Positions 7,202 to 15,489 of a stretch of 50,580 bases of DNA are shown in pieces. Position 1 is the stretch's first letter; each line of letters begins with the position of its first letter. The notes under the pieces are model-generated. The model was not told the DNA's origin. It saw nothing but the letters and a program-made list of their open reading frames with translations, and did not search any database. The stretch lies in NCBI GenBank assembly GCA_045535815.1, contig JAZSMJ010000078.1, forward strand, positions 1-50,580, written 5' to 3'. Source of the stretch: JAZSMJ01 sp045535815 (lineage in GTDB: Bacteria > Bacillota > Clostridia > Oscillospirales > CAG-272). The position numbers and the translations under genes were made by a program.

Positions 7202-8029
7202 TCAAGATGGTTTTTTCTTATACAAATATATTCCGAATTCCGCCTGAGTCTTTAATTCTTCGAGAGCGTATATCTTATCCTTTCCCGACGTGGGAGTTCT
7301 GTAATAATACGGTGTCATAGTAAAAAGATTTTTTATATCGGAGTTGCTATTCAGATCAAGAGTATAACGTATCTCCTTTGAAGAACATATCTCAAATCCC
7401 TCATATTCAAGATTCTCTCGGTCATTCTCATACGGCAGATCATAAGCAAGCTCTTTTAGCTCCCAAAGATGCTTTTTTAATGGGCAGGCCTTCAAAACAA
7501 AGCCGTCATCCTTTAATACTCTGGAATATTCACTCTGAGCAAACGGAGCAAATATATTTATAACTGCATCAAATGAGCTGTCTGCACACGGAATATCAAA
7601 TATACTTGCAACTGCAAACTCCGAATTCTTTATGCGCTTTGAGCAGTATCCCACTGCGTGCTTTGATATATCGATTCCGGAAACCGATACGTTGTATCCC
7701 ACACGATCGAAGGCAGAGCGTATCCCTTGAGTATACCAGCCCTCTCCGCAGCCTGCATCGAGAACATCTGCCGTTTTTGGCAGATTATCAGACAGCACGT
7801 CACAGATACCGTCAAGAAGCGGACGGTAATAATCCTTTTCCAAAAACTCTTTTCTGGATATTACCATTTCCTTATCGTCGCCGTGCTGTCTGTCCTTTGA
7901 CTTTTGAGACAGCAGAAGATTAACGTACCCCTGCTTTGCAATATCAAAGCTGTGTCTGTTTTCGCAGCTGTATTTTCCTATCTCCCTCAGAAGCGATCCT
8001 TTACATACGGGACATCTGAAAACGCTCAT
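7202..8029 (-). CDS. rlmA: RlmA-type 23S rRNA (guanine-N1) methyltransferase
   Basis: A SAM-dependent methyltransferase of 275 residues. The N-terminal zinc-binding module has C6, C9, C22 and H26 (CPVCKGS...CENRHSF) followed by AKQGYVNLL, the hallmark of the RlmA family that methylates G745/G748 in helix 35 of 23S rRNA. The SAM motif is DVLDAGCGEGWYT (about residues 88-100). Whether it targets G745 or G748 (RlmA-I or RlmA-II, the latter linked to tylosin resistance) cannot be read from the sequence. It sits 1 base downstream of the HIT gene and 14 bases upstream of pyk, so it is probably co-transcribed with both. Confidence 0.88.
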   Translation of the reverse strand: MSVFRCPVCKGSLLREIGKYSCENRHSFDIAKQGYVNLLLSQKSKDRQHGDDKEMVISRKEFLEKDYYRPLLDGICDVLSDNLPKTADVLDAGCGEGWYTQGIRSAFDRVGYNVSVSGIDISKHAVGYCSKRIKNSEFAVASIFDIPCADSSFDAVINIFAPFAQSEYSRVLKDDGFVLKACPLKKHLWELKELAYDLPYENDRENLEYEGFEICSSKEIRYTLDLNSNSDIKNLFTMTPYYYRTPTSGKDKIYALEELKTQAEFGIYLYKKKPS

Positions 8030-8030
8030 T

Positions 8031-8369
8031 TTACGCCATCGTTTCTCCGAGTTTTCTGCCGCCGAGTATATGGAAATGCAGATGCTTTACCGTTTGGCAG
8101 GCATCGTCACCGCAGTTGCTGACAACTCTGTATCCGTTTGTAATTCCGCACGATTTGGCAATTTCGGGTATCTTTTCAAAAATCTTTGCTACAACTGCGC
8201 TGTTTTCTTCACTTATCTTATCTATGCAGCATATGTGCTGCTTGGGTATAACGAGCACGTGCACGGGTGCCTGAGGATTTATATCGTAGAAAGCGTATAT
8301 GTTTTCATCCTCATATACTTTACTTGACGGGATATCTCCCGAAATTATTTTACAAAACAAGCAATCCAT
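8031..8369 (-). CDS. HIT-family nucleotide hydrolase (HinT-like)
   Basis: A 112-residue histidine-triad protein. The triad HLHFHIL lies at H96, H98 and H100, and the N-terminal CLFCKIISGDIPSSKVYED is typical of bacterial HinT/PKCI proteins. Known family members hydrolyse purine nucleoside phosphoramidates such as AMP-lysine. Two Cys (C3, C6) resemble the structural zinc site found in Gram-positive HIT proteins. The physiological substrate is not evident. It lies between nif3 and rlmA with a good SD (AGGAGAAAATAAA before ATG) and belongs to the same operon. Confidence 0.93.
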   Translation of the reverse strand: MDCLFCKIISGDIPSSKVYEDENIYAFYDINPQAPVHVLVIPKQHICCIDKISEENSAVVAKIFEKIPEIAKSCGITNGYRVVSNCGDDACQTVKHLHFHILGGRKLGETMA

Positions 8370-8393
8370 TTTATTTTCTCCTATCTTTTATGA

Positions 8394-9149
8394 TTATATA
8401 TATTTTATAGGGTTGGAATCAAATATTTCACATTCGATCTCATCCGAAAGCTTTTCGATCATTGCTTTAAGCATACCGCATACAGGATTTTCGGTATAAA
8501 AATGTCCTGCGGCAATAACGTTTTTGCCCGACTCAGCAAGATCGCACATAACGTTATAGCTGAGCGATCCGGTGATATAGGTATCGGCATCGCTTGAAAG
8601 AAAATCTCCTGCAAGATCCTTGCCGTCACCGCCTAAAACTACGACTTTTTTAACGTCCTTTTCTCCGCCTACAAAAGCTATTGCAGGACAACCGAGAGCT
8701 GATTTTACCTCAGATGCAAATTTTTCAAATTCTATAGGCTTCGGAAGCTCACCTATTCTGCCTATATCAAAAGTCTCAACCTTCAAAAGACCTAAAACAC
8801 CTGCCAAAACGTCATTCACGCCACCCGAAACCGCATCAAGCCTTGTATGAAAGGACATTGCACTTATGTTGCTTTTTATCAGCTCTACAGCTTTCTTTGA
8901 TACAGGATTTTCATCATTCAAAGCAGAAAGCGGTCTGAATATAAGTGGATGATGAGATACTATAACGTCGCAGTCTTTATATTTAGCGTACGAAACGGTC
9001 TTGTCTGTAATATCAAGCGCTATAAGCACTTTTTTAATAACTCTCAATCCGTCCGCTTCGCACATAAGACCGTCGTTATCCCATTCGCAGGAAAGCTCCT
9101 TGGGTATTGCATTTGAGAGATAGTTATACAGTTGCTTCGCCGTAATCAT
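8394..9149 (-). CDS. Nif3-like dinuclear metal-centre protein
   Basis: A 251-residue member of the Nif3/YqfO family (GTP cyclohydrolase I type 2-like), toroidal hexamers with a two-metal site. Visible signatures are CEWDNDGLMC near the N-terminus, IVSHHPLIF (metal-binding His pair), the FHTRLD motif and the late GHFYTENP. Length matches the short form without the inserted PII-like domain. Function in the cell is unsettled for the family. It overlaps trmK by 26 bases, the same pairing as yqfN-yqfO in Bacillus, which supports both assignments and suggests translational coupling. Confidence 0.93.
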   Translation of the reverse strand: MITAKQLYNYLSNAIPKELSCEWDNDGLMCEADGLRVIKKVLIALDITDKTVSYAKYKDCDVIVSHHPLIFRPLSALNDENPVSKKAVELIKSNISAMSFHTRLDAVSGGVNDVLAGVLGLLKVETFDIGRIGELPKPIEFEKFASEVKSALGCPAIAFVGGEKDVKKVVVLGGDGKDLAGDFLSSDADTYITGSLSYNVMCDLAESGKNVIAAGHFYTENPVCGMLKAMIEKLSDEIECEIFDSNPIKYI

Positions 9150-9822
9150 TAAGTATCCTCCTTATATCGCTGATAAGCTGTGCGTCGTATTCGGACTCTT
9201 CTCCGCCAGCCTTAATTCCGTTATATCTTTTGATCGCAACGTCATGCTGATGCTTTAGAAATTTTGCTTTTAATGGGGTAATATCGGTCAAATTTTCTCT
9301 GCCGAGCGTAAGCTCTGTATCGGTGAGGGCATGTTTTTTACCCGTATATTCTGAAACAATTATCTGATATATCCTGCCTTCATCCTCGCAAAGATCTTCT
9401 GTCAGAATGCAAAATCCGTTTTCGCTGAGATATTTTCTTAAATCATAAGATTTGGTCATTGGCTGAAGCACCAAACGGCAAGCATTATTCTTTATATACT
9501 CAGATGCATCGAGAATATCCGATATCAGATTTCCGCCCATGCCGGCAATAATAACCGTATCAGGTTTTACGATATCCGCATCGGCAAGCCCGTCTGCCAT
9601 TCTTACCTCTATTACGCCGGACAGTCCCTTTTCCTCTATATTTCGTTTCGCAGAAAGGACAGGCCCCTCGCAAACGTCGGATGCTACGGCGTGACTTATG
9701 TATCCGTTTTCAACAAGCCATATAGGCAGATACGCATGGTCGGTGCCGACGTCGAGAATACTTGCACCTTTATCTATGTATTTTGCAACACATTTCAGTC
9801 TTTTACTTATTTTTTCAGACAA
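9124..9822 (-). CDS. trmK: tRNA (adenine(22)-N1)-methyltransferase
   Basis: TrmK forms m1A22 in some tRNAs of Gram-positive bacteria. The 232 residues open with SEKISKRLKCVAKYI, then the SAM motif ILDVGTDHAYLP, then the family-specific VIIAGMGGNLI and LVLQPMTKS. I start at TTG 9822, because AGGAG lies 8 bases upstream. The longer open frame to 9882 would run through the terminator hairpin at 9859-9884. It is the first gene of the trmK-nif3-HIT-rlmA-pyk group and overlaps nif3. No convincing promoter is visible in the short gap upstream, so some readthrough from the DUF1858 gene is possible. Confidence 0.92.
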   Translation of the reverse strand: MSEKISKRLKCVAKYIDKGASILDVGTDHAYLPIWLVENGYISHAVASDVCEGPVLSAKRNIEEKGLSGVIEVRMADGLADADIVKPDTVIIAGMGGNLISDILDASEYIKNNACRLVLQPMTKSYDLRKYLSENGFCILTEDLCEDEGRIYQIIVSEYTGKKHALTDTELTLGRENLTDITPLKAKFLKHQHDVAIKRYNGIKAGGEESEYDAQLISDIRRILNDYGEATV

Positions 9823-9858
9823 CTCAACTGCTCCTATGACAATTAATTCACATTCTAA

Positions 9859-9884
9859 AATTGGGAGGCTGATGCCTCCCAATT
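9859..9884 (-). terminator. Intrinsic terminator of the DUF1858 gene
   Basis: An 11-bp stem (AATTGGGAGGC/GCCTCCCAATT) with a TGAT loop is followed by TTTT on the minus strand. It lies between the DUF1858 stop and the trmK SD. Confidence 0.75.
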
Positions 9885-9915
9885 ACCGAAAATACTATGC
9901 GTAAGTCCGCCTTGA

Positions 9916-10116
9916 TTATTTGGATGCCAAGAAGGCATTTATCTTCTCAACGAGTGCATCTGCATCTGTACCGTGTACCATGCATGCCATCTCTATGCTT
10001 TCGCCTCTTGCAGAGGGACAGCCGAGACAATGCATTCCTATTTCAAGAAAGAACTGTGCTGTATCAACATCATAATCGAGAACGTCGCCGATTACGGAGT
10101 CTTTTGTTACTACCAT
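9916..10116 (-). CDS. DUF1858 redox-disulfide protein
   Basis: A 66-residue protein with the DUF1858 pattern: a VTKDSVIGDVL start, a helix ending in GMHCLGCPSA with C30 and C33 as a CxxC pair, and then SIEMACMVHG. Members are described as hybrid-cluster-protein-associated disulfide proteins and are common in anaerobes; the biochemical role is unproven. It stands alone between its own consensus promoter and an intrinsic terminator, so it is an independent unit. The third Cys (C45) is not part of the CxxC pair. Confidence 0.88.
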   Translation of the reverse strand: MVVTKDSVIGDVLDYDVDTAQFFLEIGMHCLGCPSARGESIEMACMVHGTDADALVEKINAFLASK

Positions 10117-10154
10117 TTATATTTACCTCTCTTACATAATTTTATTACATAATA

Positions 10155-10183
10155 ATTATAATACCGTTTTTATTCCTTGTCAA
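10155..10183 (-). promoter_or_regulatory. Consensus sigma-A promoter of the DUF1858 gene
   Basis: On the minus strand, a perfect TTGACA (10178-10183), a 17-base spacer and a perfect TATAAT (10155-10160). The start codon is at 10116, with AGAGGT just upstream. Confidence 0.8.
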
Positions 10184-10224
10184 TAGATTTCGCAAACGAT
10201 TATACCGATATATGTAAACATTTC

Positions 10225-10827
10225 TTACACCTTATCTCTTATGCGAAGCTCTATTCCGGCGTCAAGTGCAATCTCCTTGCACTTCTCTATCTCCTCATCG
10301 GACACCGTGCTTCCTCTGACGACCGAGAATAACGTTTTTTTAACGTAAGGCTTTACTTTTTTGGCAAACTCGATTACCGCACCGTAAGCCATAAGGCCGT
10401 ATTCCGAGTGGCAGACGTTGTCATACCCTTCTGCACTTGCTGCATTCAAGCTGACAGACACCGTATCAACCCTTCCGCTGAAATAGGAGGTAACGTCCTT
10501 ATTCCATATCAGATTTGCCTGTCCGTTTGTATTCAGACGGATAGGAATATCGCTTACCTTTCTTACCTCATCACAAATTTTGAGAAGATCGTCAAGACGG
10601 CAGGTCGGCTCTCCGAATCCGCAGAAGATAAGCTCTCTGTAGTCCGCAAAATTTCTTGACATTACGTCTTTTTTTATCTCTTCGTATGACGGCTCATGCT
10701 CAAGCCAAAGGCTTCCCTCGCTGTAATATCCGTCTCCCTCAAGCCTTATACAGAAATCGCATCTGTTGGGGCATTGATTGGTAAGATTAACGTAAAGTCC
10801 GTCCCCGTAGGTATATGTTATAGTCAT
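10225..10827 (-). CDS. TatD-associated radical SAM protein
   Basis: A short (200-residue) radical SAM enzyme. The cluster-binding motif CPNRCDFC gives C19, C23 and C26 (Cx3Cx2C), followed by the GFGEPT motif (glycine-rich SAM-binding) and RLNTNGQAN. It has no SPASM or other extension, so it is near the minimum size for the fold. Small radical SAM proteins encoded next to tatD are a recognised but functionally uncharacterised family. It starts 17 bases after the tatD stop and is the last gene of the DUF975-metG-tatD run. The following 41 bases to the DUF1858 promoter show no clear terminator. Confidence 0.88.
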   Translation of the reverse strand: MTITYTYGDGLYVNLTNQCPNRCDFCIRLEGDGYYSEGSLWLEHEPSYEEIKKDVMSRNFADYRELIFCGFGEPTCRLDDLLKICDEVRKVSDIPIRLNTNGQANLIWNKDVTSYFSGRVDTVSVSLNAASAEGYDNVCHSEYGLMAYGAVIEFAKKVKPYVKKTLFSVVRGSTVSDEEIEKCKEIALDAGIELRIRDKV

Positions 10828-10844
10828 ATCTTATCTCTGCCTTT

Positions 10845-11618
10845 TTACTGTGAAATTCCGAAAAATCTGCAGGCGTTATCAAGAGTCTGCTCGCATATTC
10901 TATCAACCGAAACTCCTCTGATCTGCGCCATTTTTTCGGCAGTATATATCATATATCCCGAATGATTTACCCTTCCTCTGTAGGGCTCGGGAGTAAGATA
11001 CGGACAGTCGGTCTCTATCATTATGCGATCATCGGGAATGCTCTTTACCGCCTCTATTATTCTCGAAGCATTTTTGAAGGTTATAACACCCGTAAAGGAT
11101 ATATACCATCCCATCCGAACAAGCTCTGCCGCCATCTCACAGCTTCCCGAAAAGCTATGCATTACTCCGCATACTCCGGGATGCTTTTTAATTACGTCCA
11201 TACAGTCGCCGTGAGCTTCTCTGTCGTGAATTATGACCGGTACGCCGAGCTCCTCGGCTATACACATCTGTCTTTCAAACCAATACTGCTGAACGTCACG
11301 GGGTGAAAAATCATAATGATAATCAAGACCTATCTCCCCAAGTGCAACGGCTTTAGGATGTGAGAGCATCCTTCTTATTTCAGCTTCTGCAGCGTCTGAG
11401 TCAGTTACATCCTCGGAATCGTGCGGATGTATACCGACTGCGGCATACATTCCCTCAAACTCATCTGCAAGCGCTATACATTCGCCTGACGTTTCGATAT
11501 TGGTGCCTGCGTTGAGTATATATTTTATATTACCTGCGAAAAGCGACTCGAGAGTCGCTTTTGCATCGGTAAATTTTTCATCATTATAGTGTGCGTGGGA
11601 ATCAAACAGCATTGCCAT
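10845..11618 (-). CDS. tatD: TatD-family metal-dependent hydrolase
   Basis: A 257-residue TIM-barrel hydrolase with the HxH metal motif at H8 and H10 (DSHAHYND), GEIGLDYH, VIIHDREAH, GVMHSFSG and the final ETDCPYLTPEPYRG. These are the six TatD metal ligands in the right order. Family members act as 3'-5' DNA exonucleases or D-aminoacyl-tRNA deacylases, and the substrate cannot be chosen from sequence. Placement directly behind metG, touching its last base, is the usual Firmicutes order (metG-tatD, followed in Bacillus by rnmV and ksgA, which are absent here). Confidence 0.95.
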   Translation of the reverse strand: MAMLFDSHAHYNDEKFTDAKATLESLFAGNIKYILNAGTNIETSGECIALADEFEGMYAAVGIHPHDSEDVTDSDAAEAEIRRMLSHPKAVALGEIGLDYHYDFSPRDVQQYWFERQMCIAEELGVPVIIHDREAHGDCMDVIKKHPGVCGVMHSFSGSCEMAAELVRMGWYISFTGVITFKNASRIIEAVKSIPDDRIMIETDCPYLTPEPYRGRVNHSGYMIYTAEKMAQIRGVSVDRICEQTLDNACRFFGISQ

Positions 11619-13543
11619 TATCTTATACGCTCGCCGTTGGGTGTATTTTCATCAAGGAATACGACTCTTATCTCCTCTTCACCAGATGCGAGTATCATTC
11701 CGTAGCTTTCAACTCCGCAAAGTGTCACGGGCTTGAGATTTGCAACGACGATTACCTTCTTGCCGATTAGATCCTCAGGCTTATAGAACTTTGCAATGCC
11801 CGATACTACCTGTCTCTTTTCGTATCCGAGATCTATCTGAAGCTTGAGAAGCTTTTTAGCGCCCTTAACATTCTCGCAGGCAATTATCTGCGCTGATCTG
11901 AGCTCTACTTCCATAAACTTATCGTAGGATATCTCAGGCATTTTTTCGGGAGCGGGAATTACCTCTTCCTTTGCCTTTTCAGCTTCGATCTGAGCGTTTA
12001 TCTCTGCCATAAGCTTTTCTTCGTCTATGCGGGCAAACAGAGCCTCTGCCTTACCGACCGGCTTACCGCTCTCAAGAGCGCCGATCTCAAACGAGTCGCA
12101 GCTGCTTCCTATCTGTGCAAATATCTTGTCCGACGTTCCGGGAAGGAAGGGCTTGAGAAGAACTGCACCTATTCTTATCACTTCGAGAAGATTATATATA
12201 ACCGTTCTGAGCTTGGGCTTATCCTCTTCAGACTTTGCGAGTATCCAAGGTGTCGTCTCGTCGATATATTTGTTAGCTCTGCGGAGCATTGAGAATATGC
12301 AGTCCTCTGCATCTGCAATGCGGTATTCATTCATCAGCTTTTCAACGTCAGCTATTGCCGATTTTGCAGTTGCAAAAAGATCGTCGTCAAACTCTGTTTT
12401 TATCTCTGCAGAAGGCACGATACCGTCGAAATACTTCTGTGTCATTGCGACCGTACGGTTTACAAGGTTTCCGAGATTGTTTGCAAGGTCACTGTTGTAT
12501 CTTGCTATAACGTTTTCGTAGGTAATGCTTCCGTCTGCAGAATAGGGCATCTCGGAAAGCACGTAATGTCTTACGCCGTCAACACCGAAGTGCTCTGCAA
12601 GCGAATCCGCATAAATAACGTTTCCTCTTGACTTACTCATCTTATCCGTACCGAAATTGAGCCATCCGTGTCCGAATACCTTTTTAGGAAGCGGAAGATC
12701 GAGAGCCATAAGGATTATAGGCCAATATATCGTATGGAATCTCATAATATCCTTACCGATAACATGAACGTCTGCCGGCCAATATTTATGATAAAGCTCT
12801 CCCTGCTCCTCTGTATCGTATCCGAGAGCAGTGATATAGTTTGAAAGTGCATCTATCCATACGTATATAACGTGTCTGTCATCAAATGAAACGGGAACTC
12901 CCCATTTAAACGAGGTTCTTGAAACGCAAAGATCCTGAAGACCGGGCTTTATAAAGTTGTTTACCATTTCCTTTTTTCTTGCCTCAGGCTCGATAAAACC
13001 GGGGTTGTCTTCTATATGCTTGAGAAGTCTGTCCTGGTATGCGCTCATCTTGAAGAAGTATGCTTCCTCCTTCATTCTCTGAACGGGACGTCCGCAGTCG
13101 GGACACTTGCCGTCAACTACCTGGGTATCGGTAAAGAACGCTTCGTCCGGCACGCAGTACCAGCCCTCGTACTCACCCTTGTAAATATCACCCTTATCGT
13201 ACAGCTTCTTGAAGATGTTCTGTACTGCTTTTTCGTGATACTTATCGGTAGTGCGTATAAATTTATCATAGCTTACGTTCATCGAATCCCAGATATTGCG
13301 GATCTCGCCCGAAACGTTATCAACGTACTGCTGAGGCTCTATTCCGCTCTCTTTTGCAAGGGTTTCGATCTTCTGTCCGTGCTCATCGGTTCCGGTGCAG
13401 AAATACACGTCATATCCGTGCTGACGCTTAAATCTCGCTATTGCGTCAGACATTATTGCCTCATATGTATTGCCGATATGCGGCTTTCTTGAGCTGTACG
13501 CTATTGCCGTCGTAATATAAAACTTCTTATCCTGATTACACAT
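11618..13543 (-). CDS. metG: Methionyl-tRNA synthetase
   Basis: A class I synthetase of 641 residues that charges tRNA-Met. The HIGH motif appears as KPHIGN (residues 20-25), a zinc-knuckle region CPDCGRP lies near residue 155, and KMSKSRGN is near residue 300. The C-terminal 110 residues (YDKFMEVELRSAQI to YGMILASGEEE) are the EMAP/Trbp111-like tRNA-binding and dimerisation domain, so this is the dimeric form with the appended domain. Start ATG 13543 overlaps the end of the DUF975 gene by 8 bases. Its expression is therefore probably tied to the promoter upstream of that membrane protein, and no T-box leader was seen. Confidence 0.97.
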   Translation of the reverse strand: MCNQDKKFYITTAIAYSSRKPHIGNTYEAIMSDAIARFKRQHGYDVYFCTGTDEHGQKIETLAKESGIEPQQYVDNVSGEIRNIWDSMNVSYDKFIRTTDKYHEKAVQNIFKKLYDKGDIYKGEYEGWYCVPDEAFFTDTQVVDGKCPDCGRPVQRMKEEAYFFKMSAYQDRLLKHIEDNPGFIEPEARKKEMVNNFIKPGLQDLCVSRTSFKWGVPVSFDDRHVIYVWIDALSNYITALGYDTEEQGELYHKYWPADVHVIGKDIMRFHTIYWPIILMALDLPLPKKVFGHGWLNFGTDKMSKSRGNVIYADSLAEHFGVDGVRHYVLSEMPYSADGSITYENVIARYNSDLANNLGNLVNRTVAMTQKYFDGIVPSAEIKTEFDDDLFATAKSAIADVEKLMNEYRIADAEDCIFSMLRRANKYIDETTPWILAKSEEDKPKLRTVIYNLLEVIRIGAVLLKPFLPGTSDKIFAQIGSSCDSFEIGALESGKPVGKAEALFARIDEEKLMAEINAQIEAEKAKEEVIPAPEKMPEISYDKFMEVELRSAQIIACENVKGAKKLLKLQIDLGYEKRQVVSGIAKFYKPEDLIGKKVIVVANLKPVTLCGVESYGMILASGEEEIRVVFLDENTPNGERIR

Positions 13544-14534
13544 TTTCTTCTATTTCCTCACTTTCACCGTCAAGATTATCCGTGAATATATTTTTCATTC
13601 TTATTTTTTTACCGCTCTTATAATTTCCGCTTTGGATGTCACCGCTCTTGCTGCTATACACGTATTCGGAAAAGGATGCAAAGGTAAGCATCATATACGG
13701 CAGAGTAAACATAAACAAAAGTATGCCCATGGTAAGCACCGACAAAGCAATCCATCCGATAAAGCTGCAGGCAAGGGTAAACGCCTCGGTCTTATTGCCT
13801 TTCATTGCATAGGCACTCGCCTTAGCCGCTCTGTGCACTTCCATTTCGGGATTTTTATTGGCAATATATGACGTAAGAAATCCTCTCATACACACCAGAA
13901 TGCATATTGCCGTTACTGCCGTGATAAACAGATATGACGATATCATCGCAAGAAGCGCATAGGTAAAATCGCCTTTATCGTACATCATACGGTAAACAAG
14001 ATCAATAGCATAATATCCTATAGCGCCTATCGCCGCAAACAATAATATCCTCCACATATACGAAAAGATTATTCTGTATGAGCGGGCAAGCTGCCTGGTG
14101 CTTGAAAAGCTCTCAAACACCTCTCCGACACCGCTTGAAGCACCGTTTGATTCGTATACGTCAGATGCAAAATTTGAAAGCCCCATCAAAACGGGAAAAA
14201 CGAGCAATACTATCAGAAGATCGAATATCAAGCCTGATAAATAAACGGCACTCGGCATTTCGGTACCGACTATAACACTTAAGAAATTCGGATCTATTAT
14301 TGAGAAAAGCTCACCCGTCATGCTTTTCAGACCAACGGTAAGCATCATAACGAGAAAGCATCCGAACATCATTATAAGCCAATTGTTGCGTTTATAAAGG
14401 GTATGTCTTGCTTCGGATTTAAAATATCTGCGTCTTCTGCGGGCATCTGAATTGGCAACAACTGCTCTGTCAGCAGTACCGAGCTTATCGGTTCTTACTG
14501 CCCTATCGAATATCTCGGTTTTCTGATTATCCAT
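13536..14534 (-). CDS. DUF975-like integral membrane protein
   Basis: A 332-residue polytopic protein with about six hydrophobic segments and a basic cytoplasmic N-terminus (NSDARRRRRYFKSEAR). The region AYAMKGNKTEAF, then SFIGWIALS and LPYMMLTFASFSEYV, is the DUF975 pattern. The function of the family is unknown. The C-terminal tail is charged and ends in an acidic run. The ATG at 14534 has GGGAGAT 5 bases upstream. It is the first gene of the transcript that continues into metG, tatD and the radical SAM gene. Confidence 0.75.
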   Translation of the reverse strand: MDNQKTEIFDRAVRTDKLGTADRAVVANSDARRRRRYFKSEARHTLYKRNNWLIMMFGCFLVMMLTVGLKSMTGELFSIIDPNFLSVIVGTEMPSAVYLSGLIFDLLIVLLVFPVLMGLSNFASDVYESNGASSGVGEVFESFSSTRQLARSYRIIFSYMWRILLFAAIGAIGYYAIDLVYRMMYDKGDFTYALLAMISSYLFITAVTAICILVCMRGFLTSYIANKNPEMEVHRAAKASAYAMKGNKTEAFTLACSFIGWIALSVLTMGILLFMFTLPYMMLTFASFSEYVYSSKSGDIQSGNYKSGKKIRMKNIFTDNLDGESEEIEENV

Positions 14535-14635
14535 CTTCTATCTCCCTACAATACTTTCTACTTTATACTGTTAACGGGATTTTGTTTTTTTATTCTATAT
14601 CTTCCGTTTTCTGCAAATATTCTCTCAATTATAAT

Positions 14636-14664
14636 ATTATATCAAAGAAGAGCGTTTAAATCAA
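14636..14664 (-). promoter_or_regulatory. Probable promoter of DUF975-metG-tatD operon
   Basis: On the minus strand TTGATT (14659-14664), a 17-base spacer and TATAAT (14636-14641), about 100 bases upstream of the DUF975 start. Confidence 0.6.
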
Positions 14665-14734
14665 GGCGATTGCGATGATTTTTTATCTTTTTAATCAAAA
14701 CATTTATAAAATTACAATTATTTTTAGTTTTCTA

Positions 14735-14763
14735 TTGAAAATATACAAAATTTCTGATATAAT
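14735..14763 (+). promoter_or_regulatory. Promoter of upp
   Basis: TTGAAA (14735-14740), 17 bases, TATAAT (14758-14763). The upp ATG at 14810 follows with AGAGGTG as SD. No uracil-responsive attenuator structure was seen in the short leader. Confidence 0.75.
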
Positions 14764-14809
14764 GACAAGGATAAAAAACCTTGAATTTTAAAATTACAGA
14801 GGTGCAAAA

Positions 14810-15442
14810 ATGAAAAACAATCTTACGATCTTTGATCATCCCCTTATCACTCACAAGATCTCTCTTCTGAGAGATATCAATACCGGCTCAAAGCAGTTCA
14901 GAGAGCTCATTGAAGAGATTGCCATGCTTATGGGCTTTGAGGTTCTCCGTGACCTTCCCACAAAGGACGTTGATATCACGACTCCTATCACAAACACAGT
15001 TCAGAAAATGATCCTTTCCGATAAAATCGCTATCATACCGATACTCAGAGCAGGTCTTGGTATGGTAAACGGTCTTCTCGCACTCGTTCCCTCCGCTAAG
15101 GTTGGACATATCGGTCTTTACCGTGACCACGATACTCTTGAGCCTCACGAGTATTATTTCAAGACTCCCGAAAATATTCATGAATATCAGGTTATCGTTC
15201 TCGACCCCATGCTTGCAACGGGCGGATCCGGAAGCGCAGCTATTACCTTCCTCAAGCAGAGAGGATGCACCAATATTAAGTTTATGAGCATTATCGCTGC
15301 TCCCGAGGGAGTTGAGCGTATGACAAAGGATCATCCCGACGTTCAGCTTTACTGCGGATGCGTTGACGAAAAGCTCAACGAAAACGGATATATCGTTCCC
15401 GGTCTTGGCGACGCAGGCGACCGTATATTCGGCACAAAATAA
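14810..15442 (+). CDS. upp: Uracil phosphoribosyltransferase
   Basis: Converts uracil and PRPP to UMP in pyrimidine salvage. The 210 residues contain the family markers HPLITHKISLLRD at the N-terminus, IPILRAGLGMVNG, the PRPP-binding loop DPMLATGGSGSAAI, and the C-terminal GYIVPGLGDAGDR with the uracil-binding region. Full length for the family. It is monocistronic, with a consensus promoter and a strong terminator, and is the only plus-strand housekeeping gene in the first 25 kb. Confidence 0.97.
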   Translation: MKNNLTIFDHPLITHKISLLRDINTGSKQFRELIEEIAMLMGFEVLRDLPTKDVDITTPITNTVQKMILSDKIAIIPILRAGLGMVNGLLALVPSAKVGHIGLYRDHDTLEPHEYYFKTPENIHEYQVIVLDPMLATGGSGSAAITFLKQRGCTNIKFMSIIAAPEGVERMTKDHPDVQLYCGCVDEKLNENGYIVPGLGDAGDRIFGTK

Positions 15443-15456
15443 GAATTATACAGCAC

Positions 15457-15486
15457 AAAAAAAGAGGCTTTAAAAGCCTCTTTTTT
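15457..15486. terminator. Bidirectional terminator between upp and the MutS-family gene
   Basis: GAGGCTT/AAGCCTC stem flanked by A and T runs on both sides, located between two convergent genes. It can terminate both. Confidence 0.85.
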
Positions 15487-15489
15487 ATG

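Noticed and set aside
7105..8122. Several plus-strand ORFs opposite pyk, rlmA and HIT
   Set aside because: All lie antisense to well-conserved genes, without SD or domains.
9823..9882. N-terminal extension of trmK
   Set aside because: It would start within the terminator hairpin of the upstream gene; TTG 9822 with AGGAG fits better.
11523..13543. T-box leader for metG
   Set aside because: metG starts within the end of the DUF975 gene, leaving no room for a leader, and no T-box sequence was seen upstream of the operon.
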